DNA of 64,000 nucleotides, from the NCBI RefSeq assembly GCF_010183535.1, contig NC_071330.1, positions 6,367,717 to 6,431,716 on the forward strand, in the 5' to 3' direction. Shown here one piece after another: positions 1-12,100 of the stretch (position 1 is its first letter; every line of letters begins with the position of its first letter). The notes below the pieces were generated by a model, which ran no database searches, was not told where the DNA came from, and saw only the letters and a list, made by a program, of their open reading frames with translations. The position numbers and the translations under genes are program-made. This DNA comes from Caenorhabditis remanei. Lineage: Eukaryota; Nematoda; Chromadorea; Rhabditida; Rhabditidae.

Positions 1-3000
1 AAATCTTTTGAATTCAACCATAAATCTTCTGAAGAACGTTCTGAATCGTGAAGAATCCCATCACCATCATCATCATTATTATCTAACTGCTGGTTTTCCA
101 GAGATAGAAGATATGTCATCAGTAATGAATGACTTGAAAAGTGATTGGTTCCGAGAGAAGATATCAAAAGGAAAAAGTATAGAAGAGCTGGAAAATGCAC
201 TTGCTCCGTTTGCTCATTTCGCTGGGAAAATAAAAAATGTCCATCAAAGTTGGAGTCTCTTTCAGAAGAGTTTCACGAAAGCGGATGAGTTTTTGACGAC
301 GATTTCAAGAGGAATGGATGTGATTGAAAAGTATGATTTTTCTCGAGATGAGGAAACATATTTTAGAGATTTCCAAAGCGGTATCACAAGTTGTTTGAGT
401 TTTTTCAAGTATGATTATGATGAAGGTTTAGAGGAATCCTTCAGAAATGATTATGAGTTGTTGGCTGCTTACGTGGAATCAGTTGATTCTCTCGAAGAAT
501 GGTCTCAAAGAATGAACGATATGCTTAGTCCAGCATTCGATTTATTTCTAAATAAATTCAGTCAAATCCGGAAAGAGGGAAAAAAGAATGCAAGAGATAT
601 AAAAGAAGAGATAAAGGATCTGATCAACTTTGAGTCTTCCGAGAAGGTCTTCTCAATGTTTGACAATCTGAAAAATCTTCAAAAAACTCATATGGAACAT
701 GATGAATCAACTCGAAATCTTCGAGTCACTATCAGTGAAGTTGCTAAAAGTACTGGATTCTTTGAAACATCGAAATGTCTCCGAGAAAAGAAATTCGACA
801 CGGAACAGTTAACAATGAAGATTAGTCTTGTCAATAGTATTTTGGATGTGACACTCGATATATTCGACGAGCTGAAGACTATTCTGAATCTTTTTTCCAA
901 AATGAGAACTGAATTATTCGATGCAGAAGACTTTGTTAAAGAGACGTCATCTAGAAATCAGAGAGATGTTTCTCAGAAATCAAAAAATTCGATTTTGAAG
1001 CTGGAAAACTCTGAAAAACTATCGGATCACTTGGGAAATGGGATGAGAATTCTCAGCGAAATGATTGAGACTTTGGAGAAGAAAAATGATATTCTGAAAT
1101 CAGCGAACTACGGTCAGAAAGTCGATAATATTATCAGTAAGAGCCCAATCCAACACGTAAAATCTTTCTGGAATAGTGATAATCGGAATGCTAAAATCAA
1201 GAAATTGGTGGAAGATTTGGAGAGTTTGGAAAGTTCTGCAAGCGAATATAGGAAAGGAGATTTGATGACAACTCGGAAAATATTTGACAAGGCGGTCGAA
1301 GTTGATGGACTTCCAGATGTTTATCCGTATATTTATGATATTCTGTTAAAGAAAAAGAACACAGAATACGACGACGTTCTGGAGAATTCAAAGAAACTCA
1401 TGGATCTGGATCTGGATTTTTCAAATCATAAGGGAGAATTGAGTGCAGCTTCATTGAGTTTAGAGAAAATTAAAGAGTATTTTGATGATATATTTGAGTT
1501 GAATCCAATAAAGGAAGATCCGTGAGTGATTTAATTTACAAGGAAAACAATTTTCCACTATTTTTCAGAGCTCCTGTGACTCAAGAGTCAACTTCTATCT
1601 TTCTGGTCATTATCCTTTGCTTGGCTATTTTTTTAACTTTGATAATTTGTGCAGTTGTTGCTTATGGATTCACCCCATCTGGAAAGCGTACTTACAAAAA
1701 ATTGTATTTGTATTATTTTGGAAAGCCAGTGGATTATGAGAAACGTTGGCGGTACTCGGTAAGTGATTTCGGTTCAAACTTGATTCATTTGACGATTTCC
1801 AGTTATTCCTCGATCGAACTGACGGGAAGAATGTCCTCATCGACGCAGTTCGTGAAATCAACTCGATTAATTTGAATAATGCCGTAAAGAAAGGAGCATA
1901 TATCAACGTTTGCAATAGTATGTCACAGTTTCACCTAAACTTTTCTAAAGTTTCTTTTTTCTCTTTTAGAATTTGGCAACACTTCTCTCCACGTGGCAAC
2001 TCGAAGAGGTTACCCAGAACTTGTCGAAATTTTAATAAAAAATGGAGCCGATAGAGCATTCTTGAATGCTCAAAATAAGACACCAGAGCAGATGATTCCA
2101 GAAAATTATTCGAAGACGGAAGAGGAGAAAACAGAAAGATATATGAAGATCGAGCTGATTTACGAGAAGTATCGAAAACGAAAATTCAAGCAACGTGGGT
2201 CAAATTAATGAGGGTCTCACTTGGAGAGACATTTATCCATTTTCAGGTGTTCCAGAACAATTTCCAGTTAGTTCATTCCATATTTATATTGAAGAACGTA
2301 CAGATGACACTATCACAAATGAATTCACAACCAAATTTCAAGCAATTGTGAGTGGCATAATATCAAATTAACGTCAAAAAATGAGTTTTATATTTCAGAC
2401 ATCTGATGAAGTGATGCCAACGACAACTCATTGTATTGTCAAAACTTCCACTTCTGAAATTCTTGAAACAGACGATATTAACATACTCTCATGGATATTC
2501 AATGGAATCATTATTGTGAAAGACACGTGGATGACGGAATGTTTGAAAAATAAGAAATTGATTGAGAAGGATTGTGATTACCTTGTGGAGAAAATTAGGT
2601 ACAAAGAAGTTGTGTATGATACAGTAATCCAGTGGTCAAATGCAATGGCGAAAGGAACAATCCCTTATTTATACGGAGTTCATGTGGTTTTTGTGATGAA
2701 AGAGTGTCCGAATGGCGAGTTCTGAATGCTCTTTTCTCTTCAACTTTTCCAATATTTCAGCTCCGATTCTAGCTGCAATGATCATCAACCAAGGAGGTAC
2801 TGTATTGGATTCATTCCCAGAGAAAGATTCATTCAACAAAGGATCTCATCCATACCTACATAACCATCTCGGACCTATTTTTATTCTTCATGATGGAAAA
2901 GTTTCTTTTGATTTTCTGACTTGTTTATAATCCTCGTTTTTTCAGACTGACTTGACACCATTCAGGAAAGATCCGGACAGAATGTTCACCCTGTTTACGG

Positions 3001-3092
3001 AACAAGAATTTCTTGTTTTCATGCTCAAAAGAGAGATCGATATCAATACTTGTCCGAAACCTATTCCGGTCCTTGTTGAAGGAGACGATTAA
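1..3092 (+). CDS. Nematode membrane protein with coiled coil, ankyrin repeat and BRCT domains (5' partial)
   Basis: The reading frame is already open at the left edge, and its first in-frame candidate start near base 8 is TTG, so the N-terminus lies outside the window. Exons by hand: <1..1521, 1569..1758, 1803..1917, 1970..2194, 2247..2347, 2399..2714, 2761..2900, 2946..3092; phases agree throughout. The first ~500 residues are charged and helical with a short His run. Exon 2 encodes one strong transmembrane segment (SIFLVIILCLAIFLTLIICA) followed by a basic stretch. Exon 4 holds an ankyrin repeat (NTSLHVATRRGYPELVEIL). Exons 5-8 look like tandem BRCT modules (WIFNGIIIVKDTWMTEC; MIINQGGTVLDSF). 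From memory, nematodes have a family with a WSN domain, membrane segment, ankyrin and BRCT domains; I assign it there by architecture. Its function is unknown. Intron 6 fits phase only as a GC-AG intron (2715..2760) or with a weak GTCCGA donor at 2706. Confidence 0.72.
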
Positions 3093-3312
3093 TAAACTTG
3101 ATTGGATTAATTTTTCTGGAATTTCTACTACTTACATTACCTTTCAGCTATTTTCACTGGAAAATAATCAACTTTCCTCTCTGGTTTGTGTATGAGAAAT
3201 ACGAATTTCCAATTTTTTAGAACTGGGGAAAAAAAAACTACATTTCCCAAAGTTCGGAATGATCCGAAGTAAGTGTTTTTTTTTCAATAACCTTTTTTGT
3301 AAGACTTTGTTT

Positions 3313-3606
3313 TCTTTAATTTTCTCTAAACTCAATGAAGCTGCACTCAATTCTCCCTTATGATTTGAAAAATCCAGATCCAGATCCATGAGTTTCTTTG
3401 AATTCTCCAGAACGTCGTCGTATTCTGTGTTTTTTTCTTTAACAGAATATCATAAATATACGGATAAACATCTGGAAGTCCATCAACTCCGACCGCCTTG
3501 TCAAATGTTTTCCGAATTGTCATCAAATCTCCTTTCCTATATTCGCTTGCAGAGCTTTCCAAACTCTCCAAATCTTCCACCAATTTCTTGATTTTAGCAT
3601 TCCGAT
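3313..3606 (-). pseudogene. Inverted, broken copy of part of the upstream gene's exon 1
   Basis: The reverse complement of this stretch matches about 1183..1476 of the neighbouring gene almost base for base (KLVEDLESLESSASEYRKGD, then DLDLDFSNHKGELSAASLSL). One A/G-tract base is missing near 3430, which shifts the frame, and a few substitutions are visible. Homology stops abruptly on both sides: next to AGGTTCG on the right and after the AAAGA before 3313 on the left. No promoter, start or downstream exon accompanies it. It reads as a recent local inverted duplication that captured about 295 bp of coding sequence and is now non-functional as protein. Its closeness to the parent could allow hairpin or antisense RNA, but that is inference. 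Confidence 0.85.
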
Positions 3607-5455
3607 AGGTTCGTAGTATGAATTCTAGAAACACTCGAAGCATAGATCATTTCAGACGTCGTGGCACAGTCTCGATGTTGACCATCTTCCAGTTTAAAAA
3701 ATGGAAAAGTGCAAAATTTGAAGTCTTATTATTAGAATGATACTCTCCTATTGTTGCTTTCTCCCCAGTGTCTCTGCGCCTTACTTTCTCAAGAGCCTTA
3801 AACTGGGAAAAAAATTTTAAAAAACGGAGAATATGGGCGAAACTAGTACGAAAATGGAAGAAAAAGTTGTTGGAGCCACCTGCCAATGTACCAGCTGTCG
3901 TCTGCGCTGACGATTGGAAACAGTACGAATTTGTATTTCATTCACTTTGTTGTAGATTTGTTCTCAATTGTACAAGCTCTTTTTTCCGACTCGATTTATG
4001 TTACAATGCGATCTAGTATCGTGAATATAGAGAATACGAAAAAATTCTCATCGAATAATGAGCTCATAATACATTGAAACCTAATTTTCCCATTGTCTCC
4101 TACTTGTCATTTGCATTCCATTTTCTCTCTTTTTCTCCCTCTTTTTTTTGTTTCAAATATTCCGTAACACTCTTCTCTCTTCCTCTTCTTTCCTTCTTTT
4201 TTCTTCTTCTCGCTCTCAAATTTTCCCTCTTTTCTTCGCTTCTCCCTCTTCCAATTCTTTCAGTTTTTACGTCAGTATCGTCAATAAAACTTTTCCATTT
4301 TGCTATCATTTCGTTATCAAAATGCCTCGTTGAGCCTCATAATTGTCGTCATTCCATCGATGGGTTTCCTATCTAAATATTATTATTTCCGTCGTCTACT
4401 TTTCTGCAAATTTCTTCTTCTTTTTCAAGGAAGAGTCCAATAGAAAATGGTATAAACAAAATGAGTTTGTATCGATTGATTTAGAATTCTCTCGAGTTGT
4501 CTAGCTTCTTCTTCTTCTTCCTTTTCATCCAAGTAATGGTTCTGTGATTGATGAGTTTTGAACATTCACTTGTCAACTTTGTGATAAGAATTTTGCCACA
4601 TTTAGGAGGATTAGCATTCATGATGAAGCCATTGAATCAGTTCCTTTCTAATATTGGGGATGACAAGATTAATGAAAGGAAAATCAATTGAAAAACTGAA
4701 AGTACTTATATGCTCAATAGAGAAAAATCTGTTAGAGTTTCTGCTGGTAACGCTGAAAAACTTATTCTAACAGCACAATTTTTGATGGAAAACTCTGTTT
4801 CAATAATTTTAAATTATCCCAAGATTGCTGCAGTCTTGAAATTCTGCAGATTCCACTCCTATTGCCACTTTCGAACCTTTCAGAACATCCACGTGGATTT
4901 CCAAGAGCAATTTAAAAATATAAGACTTCTTCAAGGAATTTCAAACCTAGAGTACTGTTACATTTGTCTCCAATTGTCTCCGATCTTGCGAATCATACAT
5001 TTAAAATGCACTCAATTTTTCCAAAATGATAAATTTCGAATTCATCCAAAAGCATCTCCGTTCACTTCTCCACCCTCAACCACCAGAAATCTACTAGTAC
5101 AAAAGATCATTTATTTGTTTTCCCTCCTCTCGGCTTGACATTGAAAATGGTGTCAAACGAAAACGCCGTGAAGGAAACGAGCCCATTCGTCTAGAAGAAC
5201 AAAAAAAGACGATTGGATTCGGCAAAATCGTTTCGTGTCTCCTTAATTATTGCTCTCTTTTTCTCTCTCGTTTCCATCCAAAATGGCTCATTTTCTCTTC
5301 TTATGCTCCCTTTCCGGTGCTTGTATCCACCTTTTCTTTATATATACTTTTGCCACCTGCCGAAAAGAAATTCTCTTTGTTTACTACTCATTTTATTCGA
5401 AATGTTTCCGTTGTCAATTGGAGAATCCTCAACGAATTCACGTTCATTTGCAGAG
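3607..5455. other. Intergenic stretch, no gene supported
   Basis: Short open frames occur here on both strands but none shows family resemblance, consistent splice sites or coding-like composition. About 4100-4290 is strongly pyrimidine-rich on the plus strand. The last 250 bases probably carry the promoter and outron of the next gene, ending in an acceptor-like TTTGCAG just before its ATG. Confidence 0.5.
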
Positions 5456-5813
5456 ATGAGTGTCGATTTGAAGCAACATTTGGACCTCGCCGATTACCTC
5501 GGAGTTCTCGCCGTTTGGTTGGTTCTACTTTTTTTTGGAACCTCTATATAATAAGTTTGAAAGAAAAGTGAATTCTCTGCAGGTGCATCTTCTTCTCCAT
5601 TCTCTTCGTTCTCTCCGTCATCTTCAACTTCGTTTGCATTAAGAAGGACGACGACATTACCGCTCTCGAAAGAGTCAGTTTACTTTTTAAATTAGATTTG
5701 TTAAATGAAAACAATATTTTCAGTGGGGATACAATAGGAACATCGGAATGAAGCTCGGCCCACACAGACGCTCCATGGTTGCTCGCCAAGTCCCACAGAC
5801 TATCATCGAATAA
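5456..5813 (+). CDS. Small single-pass membrane protein
   Basis: Predicted exons 5456..5517, 5583..5673 and 5724..5813 give an 80-residue protein. The start is the first ATG after an acceptor-like TTTGCAG at 5447-5453, as expected for spliced-leader addition. A hydrophobic helix runs over about residues 18-42 (core CIFFSILFVLSVIFNFVCI). It is preceded by a short acidic-amphipathic N-terminus and followed by KKDDD and a basic tail (HRRSMVARQ). Positive charges after the helix favour a cytosolic C-terminus. I do not recognise a family. The 3' end converges on drs-1 about 230 bp away. The first donor (GTTGGT) is the weakest part of the model, but it restores the frame. Confidence 0.65.
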
Positions 5814-6047
5814 TTTACATTTCTTCTCTTTCCTGTTATTGTTTATCACTAAAACGGTTTCAAAACTATAAAATTTAATACACAGCTTTTATCCAGCATA
5901 TAACTTTTCTTCTGAAAATGAACGGGGCAATATATAAAAACAAACAAAACAGGGTCGGTGGAAAAAGGATAAATTACTATTTAATAACGAAAAGGAAGAA
6001 ATGCCGGAATCCGAGAGAAACAGAAACAAACGCTTCTGCATGAAAAT

Positions 6048-7965
6048 TTATGGAGTGATACGTTTCGGATCACGAGGGAAGAGTGAGGCGAGACGAATGT
6101 TGTGAAGTCCGAGGAAGAGCATAGTGACTCTCTCCAAACCGATACCTCCTCCGGCATGTGGTGGACAGCCGTACTTGAAGGCATCGATGTAGGATTGAAT
6201 CTTGGCAAGGTCGACTTGATGATGCGTAGCACGTTCGACAAGCATATCAGCGTCATGAATACGTTGAGCTCCAGACAGGATTTCCTCTCCACGCATGAAC
6301 ATATCATAACTGTTGGAATACTTCTTATCCTGGGCATCAGGCATCGTGTAGAATGGCCGGACAGCCAATGGGAACTTGTCAAGAACGTAGAAGTCTGTGC
6401 TGTACTTCTCCTTCACCAATTTTCCGAGGAATTTTTCCACTGGCGTCGACAAATCGTCTTCGTCTCCGATTTCGATTCCATTCTCACGGAGGAGAGCGAT
6501 CGCATCAGGGTATCTAGAAAGAAGAAAATTAGACAAGAAACATTAGGTCGTCATTAATCCTAGGAACAAAAAATTACTTCAAGATAAGAGGTTTCTCGCA
6601 GAACTGGAATGGCTCAGCTGGATATTGGTTTCCGACAGCGGCAATCTCATCCTGATACTTCTCTTGAAGTCCCTTGAACATTTGAGTAAGTACTTCAGCA
6701 ATTGTCTCCATCACCTGGAAAATAAAATAAAATTTGAATTCCTTCCATCAATATATGTTACCTCATGATAATGGAAATTGAATGCCATTTCCAAATCAAG
6801 TCCAACGAATTCAGTCATGTGTCGATGAGTGTTAGAATCTTCGGCACGGAAAACTGGGCCAATAGTGTAAACCTTTTCGAAATCTCCAGCAATAGCCATT
6901 TGCTTGTAGAGCTGTGGTGATTGAGCAAGGTAAGCAGATCCTTTGAAGTATGAAACTTCGAACACGTTAGCCCCTCCTTCACTTGGAGCAGAAATAATTT
7001 TTGGTGCCATGATCTCAATGAATCCTCTGGCATCAAGAATGTTTCTGAATTGATTGCAAACTCCAGCTTGAATACGGAAAATTGCATGAGAGGTTGTGGT
7101 ACGGAGATCGAGAACTCGGTTGTCAAGTCTTGTGTCCAAATTGACAACAGCCAATTGATTTTCCTGTTCTTTGGCTTTTTCCTCATCAGTTGGTGCTCTT
7201 CGTGAGGCGTCCTCGATTTGGAGAGGGAGCTTTGGAGCAGATGCAGACACCACGAAAACTTGTTGAGCAAGCAACTCGACATCCTTCTGCGTGCATGACT
7301 CAATCGGAGCTTCTACTTTGTTAATAGTGGCGTACACATCGATGATGGATTCTTTGGAAATCGAAGACACGAACTTAAGCATCTGTTTGCTGATCTTGTC
7401 GTTCATGAACATCACAATCTGGACGGTGTAAACTCCTTGACGAAGAACGATGAAGCAGTTCTTTCCTTTCGATCGGATCGTGTGAACACGTCCGCGCACC
7501 CAAATCTAAAAAGACAATTTTTAAAATTTCCAACGCTGAAGGTATTTACAACATACATCTTTGGTAGCGTTAGACACATTGATTTCCTTGACTCTCAGGA
7601 AGTTCAGCTCCTTTTTCTCGCTAGAGTTGACGAGTCCATAAGATCCGTAGAAGTCTTTGGAATAGTCTTCTTGCTCCATAGAAGCAGATTGTTGGTGGTT
7701 TCCTCCTTTCTGAATTATATACTCAAGTTAAGTTGCGAAATATTTCTCCATCGTTTTTCCTAGATTAGAGTAAGCAGAAGATGTCATGACGTCACCGGAA
7801 ACTAATTTGCTTCTAGAAATATAGGTTTGAACATTTATATACTACAACTCAAAATGATGACGTTCTCACCTCAGTAACCTTCTCATCTTTCTTCGCTTTT
7901 CTGGCAAGCTTGTTGAGCTCTTTCTTCGAAAGTTTTGGAGCTTCGACTTCTGGTGCATCAGCCAT
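6048..7965 (-). CDS. drs-1: Cytosolic aspartyl-tRNA synthetase
   Basis: Minus-strand exons 7870..7965, 7557..7709, 6762..7505, 6578..6714 and 6048..6513 give 531 residues. The enzyme charges tRNA-Asp with aspartate in the cytosol. A lysine-rich N-terminal extension ([19 protein letters not shown]) typical of eukaryotic class IIb enzymes precedes an OB-fold anticodon-binding domain ([20 protein letters not shown]). The class II catalytic core follows, with motif 2 [15 protein letters not shown] and motif 3 [14 protein letters not shown], then the conserved C-terminal [10 protein letters not shown]. The start is the only ATG before the lysine-rich segment. The gene is divergent from ctr-9, with 381 bp between the two starts. 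No key residue is missing. Confidence 0.96.
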
Positions 7966-8346
7966 GGTTACCTGGAAATACAAAGTAGTGAAAAACTCAC
8001 AAATATATCAATTTGAAGCTACAAATTATCAGATTAAAACAATTTTGGGCTGATAATGTGCAATTCGACGGCGTCTCCTTTTTGCGCGTCATTTGTCGTG
8101 CAATCACGTACACATCGACACATCTTACGAGCAAAATTTGAGTTGCCCACCGGCGTCGTGCGCACAAGTCTTCTGAGTGCGTCTTCTGAGTCAATAATTT
8201 TTCTTGAACGCGTCTTGTCATTTCTCATTCATTTAATCTCACATCATTTCTCTTCGTTATTGTTTTATCTCCTCATTCCCTCTTTTCTCAACTCAATCTT
8301 TCCCTCTTACAAATTGTTCGCTTTAAAGGCCAGAAATCTGTACAAA
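7966..8346. promoter_or_regulatory. Bidirectional intergenic region between drs-1 and ctr-9
   Basis: This stretch separates the two divergent start codons and must hold the 5' regions of both genes. It contains pyrimidine-rich blocks and a GTGCGTCTTCTGAG-like segment near 8177, but I cannot assign a specific factor. Open frames inside it lack coding features. Confidence 0.4.
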
Positions 8347-9156
8347 ATGGAGGAAGAATTAGATGAATTGAATCAAGACGCTAGAACTATTGCAATTCCT
8401 TTGAAAGACAGTCATGAAGATGTAAGTTCCGCTTTTATTTTGTTCAAAATAAGAAAATCGATCATTGTGACTCAGTAGTAAAAACTTTCGAATGTTCGCT
8501 CGTTCAGAAATTCGAAAAATGTGATTCATTTTGTCGGTAGGCTCTTTTCTTTTTTTCAAATTATTTTCAGCCTACCGACTTAATTTGTCATATTTTTTGA
8601 ATTTCAGGGCACCCACCTAAAGCGCTTGCGTCGTTTCTCCATCGAAGTTTGGAACTTGACTCAAAATTGGGCGACGGCGTCTGAAAAATCAGTGCAATAT
8701 GTCGAATCGATAATCAACTTGCGACTCAAAATGCTCTATTCAAGAGACGAGAGCATGGATGAGACAGCTAAACTGACTCAAGATCAAAAAAACAGAGCTC
8801 TTAATGATATTGTCGTTGTGAACTCGAAACTGAATCAATCTATGAACGATTTCGAACGAATTGTGACGAAATTCGAGGTGGCCCAAGGGAGAATGTCGGC
8901 GTGGAAGCAGTTGACTGATAAAAGTTCGAATAAAGAAGAAAAATATATCGTAGAGATTCTTGATACAAACTTGCCCATTATTATTTCAATGCTAAAAAAA
9001 GAACTTTCTGTCAAACAAGCTGCTCTTTTCGATCTCGCTCAACGTGAGAATCGTGATGTTTTCACTTTAGTTCTGCTTACTTTCAAACACGAACCATTTG
9101 TCGATACCGCTCTTCTGTCAAAATTATTCGCGTTAGTCGCTGCTGAAGCACAATGA
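8347..9156 (+). CDS. CINP-like protein sharing its first exon with ctr-9
   Basis: Exons 8347..8421 (the ctr-9 first exon) and 8608..9156 join in phase 0 to give 207 residues, close to the 212 of human CINP. The second exon has no ATG near its start; its first ATG is at about 8729, after conserved sequence, so it needs an upstream exon. A TTTCAG acceptor at 8602-8607 and the GAT|GTAAGT donor at 8421 supply the join. Resemblance to CDK2-interacting protein is in the pattern: W..L...W, an N-terminal helix pair (SIINLRLKML), a central helical block, then IISMLKKELSVKQA and a C-terminal module ending LFALVAAEAQ. In mammals CINP takes part in replication-checkpoint signalling and in an AAA-ATPase complex with SPATA5/SPATA5L1. 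Whether the nematode protein does so is inference. A variant AATGAA poly(A) signal lies near 9203. Confidence 0.72.
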
Positions 9157-12100
9157 TTGATTTCTCTGTTGTTGTTATTTTTCTAATTTTTGTTTGTCTA
9201 AGAATGAATCTTTACACATATTACTTTTTCATGAAATTTTTTTAGGAAGTCATCGAAATTAATTGTTCCGAACTACCAGATGGAGCCGAGGTTCTGAGTA
9301 TTCTCGAAGCTGAGGAAGCAAAACTGTCATACTGGATCGAAGTGGCTCTCGAATACTTCAGACAAAACCTCGTTCAACCATTCATGGACATATTGGAAGC
9401 TGCTGGAACCCGAGCAGGTTTGGAATATCAGGGAGTGAAACAAGATCAAATGCGAGCACTTGATATTCTTGCTGCCTATTGGATGACAGAAGGATACAAA
9501 GAGAAAGCAAAGGATAAGAAACAAGATTTATTCTCGAAGGCCACAGTTCTCTTCAACACAGCTGACAAAATTGCCATGTATGAATGGTCTCATTTGACAG
9601 TTCGAGCTTGGTTCTACCTTTTTGAACGAGATAAAAGTACAAATAAGTATGAGTTGGCCGATCAGCAGTTCAACTACGTCGTCAAAACGTACCCACAAAA
9701 CGTGCTCCCGCTGATAGGAAAAGCTGTGATTTCATTTAATAAGAAAGATTACAAAACCGCAGTCTACTATTTCCGAAAAGCCATCCGCCAACGTCATCAT
9801 TCAATCGCAGATCTTCGTGTCGGAATCGGATACTGTTATGCTAAAATGGGGTTGATGGATAAGGCGAGAGTTGCTTTCGAGCGCGCTTTGGATATTGAGG
9901 AGAACAATGTTTCAGCGATGTGCGGATTGGGAATCATTCTATTGAACACCGCGGATTCAGATGATCTCGTAAAAGCAGTAAAGTTGTTCGGAAAATCATA
10001 CAACTTACAAGCTGATCATCCAGTTGCTCTTGTTCACCTCGCCAATCACTTTTTCTTCAAAGGACAAATCGATCGAGCTTTTCATCTCGCTTCGCATGCA
10101 GCACAACACAATGAGTGTGATTCTATCAGAGCTGAAGCATACTTCCAAGCTGGACGGTGCAAACATGCTCAAGGAAATTACGACGGAGCGTATAAAGTGA
10201 GTCACCTAATTTTTGCGCTCATTTGTATGTCTCTTATTTCAGTTCTACTACCAAGCTCGTCAAGCCAACAATGGAGAACATACACTTGCTCACTACGGTC
10301 TCGGCCAGATGTTCATTCATCGAAATGAGATCGAGGATGCCATCAAATGCTTCGAAACCGTTCACCAACGTCTTCCCCAAAATATGGAGACGATGAAAAT
10401 TTTGGGAAGTCTCTATGCTCATGTACAGTTGAACGATCCAGTGAAAGCCAACGAATCGAGACAGAAAGGAAGAGACGTTTTGACGAAATACTTGAGCATT
10501 GAAAGTAACGATTATGAAGTTTGCATTGATTTGGCTCAACTTCTTGAATCGACCGACCCGAAAAAATCTCTGGAGTTGTATGAAAAGTCTATTCAGTTAC
10601 TTGAAGAGTTCGAAGGTATTCAACCACAGCCAGAAATGCTTAACAATGTTGGTGCGCTGTATATGTCTATGAAGCAGTATGAAAAGGCGGAACATCATTT
10701 CAAAAGAGCAAGAGATCGCCTCGAAGAGCAATTGACATCAGAAGAAGGAGCTCAACTTTTGACGCGCAGAAGTGCTCCAGAGAGGTCGCATCTTCTGACC
10801 ATCCGATACAATCTCGCACGTTGTCTTGAACATCTCTGCCGTACTGCTGAAGCAGAGCAAATGTACAAAGATATTGTTCATGAATGTCCAGGATATATAG
10901 ATGGTTATCTTCGTCTTGGTTGTATCACTAGAGATCGTCATCAAGTTTACGAATCATCGTTATGGATGAAACAAGGCGTACAATTCGATCAGTCTTCTCC
11001 AATTGTATGGACCCTCATTGGAAATCTTCATTTCGCTAAGAATGAGTGGATGCCATCACAGAAGAAGTTCGAGTTCATATTGTCGAAAATTTTCAACAAC
11101 AAGACTCCGGATCCGTACTCTCTGGTAGCACTCGGCAACGTTTGGTTCGAACAACTTCTGAATCCATCGAGAAAGAAGGAAGATGTAAGTTCAGGTCTTC
11201 AGAGCAGTCAAAAATCTTCATTTCAGGAAAAAAAATACATTGATCGTGCTCTTCAAATGTATCAGAAAGCTTTGAAACTCGAACCAAAGAACATGCACGC
11301 TGCGAACGGAATCGGTTGCGTTTTGGCTTACAAAAAGAACTGGAACGATGCTCGTGACGTTTTCTCACAAGTTCGTGAATCAACAAGCGAGTTCTACGAT
11401 GTTTGGCTAAACATAGCTCACGTGTGCATGGAAAGAGAGCAATGGATGACCGCTGTACAAATGTATTCGTCAGCAATGAAGAAGTTCCGGAAGGAAAACG
11501 ATCCAGTTCTTTTACATTATCTTGCCAAAGCATATTATCGAGCAAATATGTTGGTTGAAGCGAAGGAAGCTCTCGAAAAGGCTATGTTTGATCAGTTGGA
11601 TAATACACAACTCAAGTTCAACTATGCGATTGTTCTGAAGAAGACAGCAAAGGACATACTTCGTGGCCACAAGATAACATCGGCACAAGTAGAATCAGCC
11701 ATATACAACTTAACATTTGCTGAAAAAATTTTCCAATACATCTCTAAAAACGATGATCGTCAAGCGAGTCATAGTGGAATGCGCATCTCGAGAACTGTCT
11801 GCTCAGACGAAGCCAAAAACTGTAACGATTTACTGGCTCAAGCTCAGCACAAACTGGCATCTGCACAATCTCAAGATGAAGAAGAAAGAAGGTTAATGGA
11901 AAAGCAAGAAAATGAAAAATTAGCCTTGAAGAACAAGTTGTTGGAAGAAGCACGTGCAAGAGAAGAAGCTGAAAAGAAAAAGAAAGAGGATATCAACAAC
12001 CTTCGGTTATCGTTCATAGAAATGACGAAGGACGTGCTCAAACTTCCGGAGATCGTCGAAGAGAAACGACGAGGCGGAGGAGGAAGGAAGAGACGTAATG

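Noticed and set aside
60..83. Run of six His codons, looking like an engineered tag
   Set aside because: It is embedded in a natural open frame continuing into YY and normal sequence, and CAT/CAC/TAT triplet slippage explains it.
4710..5138. 142-codon open frame upstream of the small membrane gene
   Set aside because: Composition is not coding-like, there is no family resemblance and no supporting exons.
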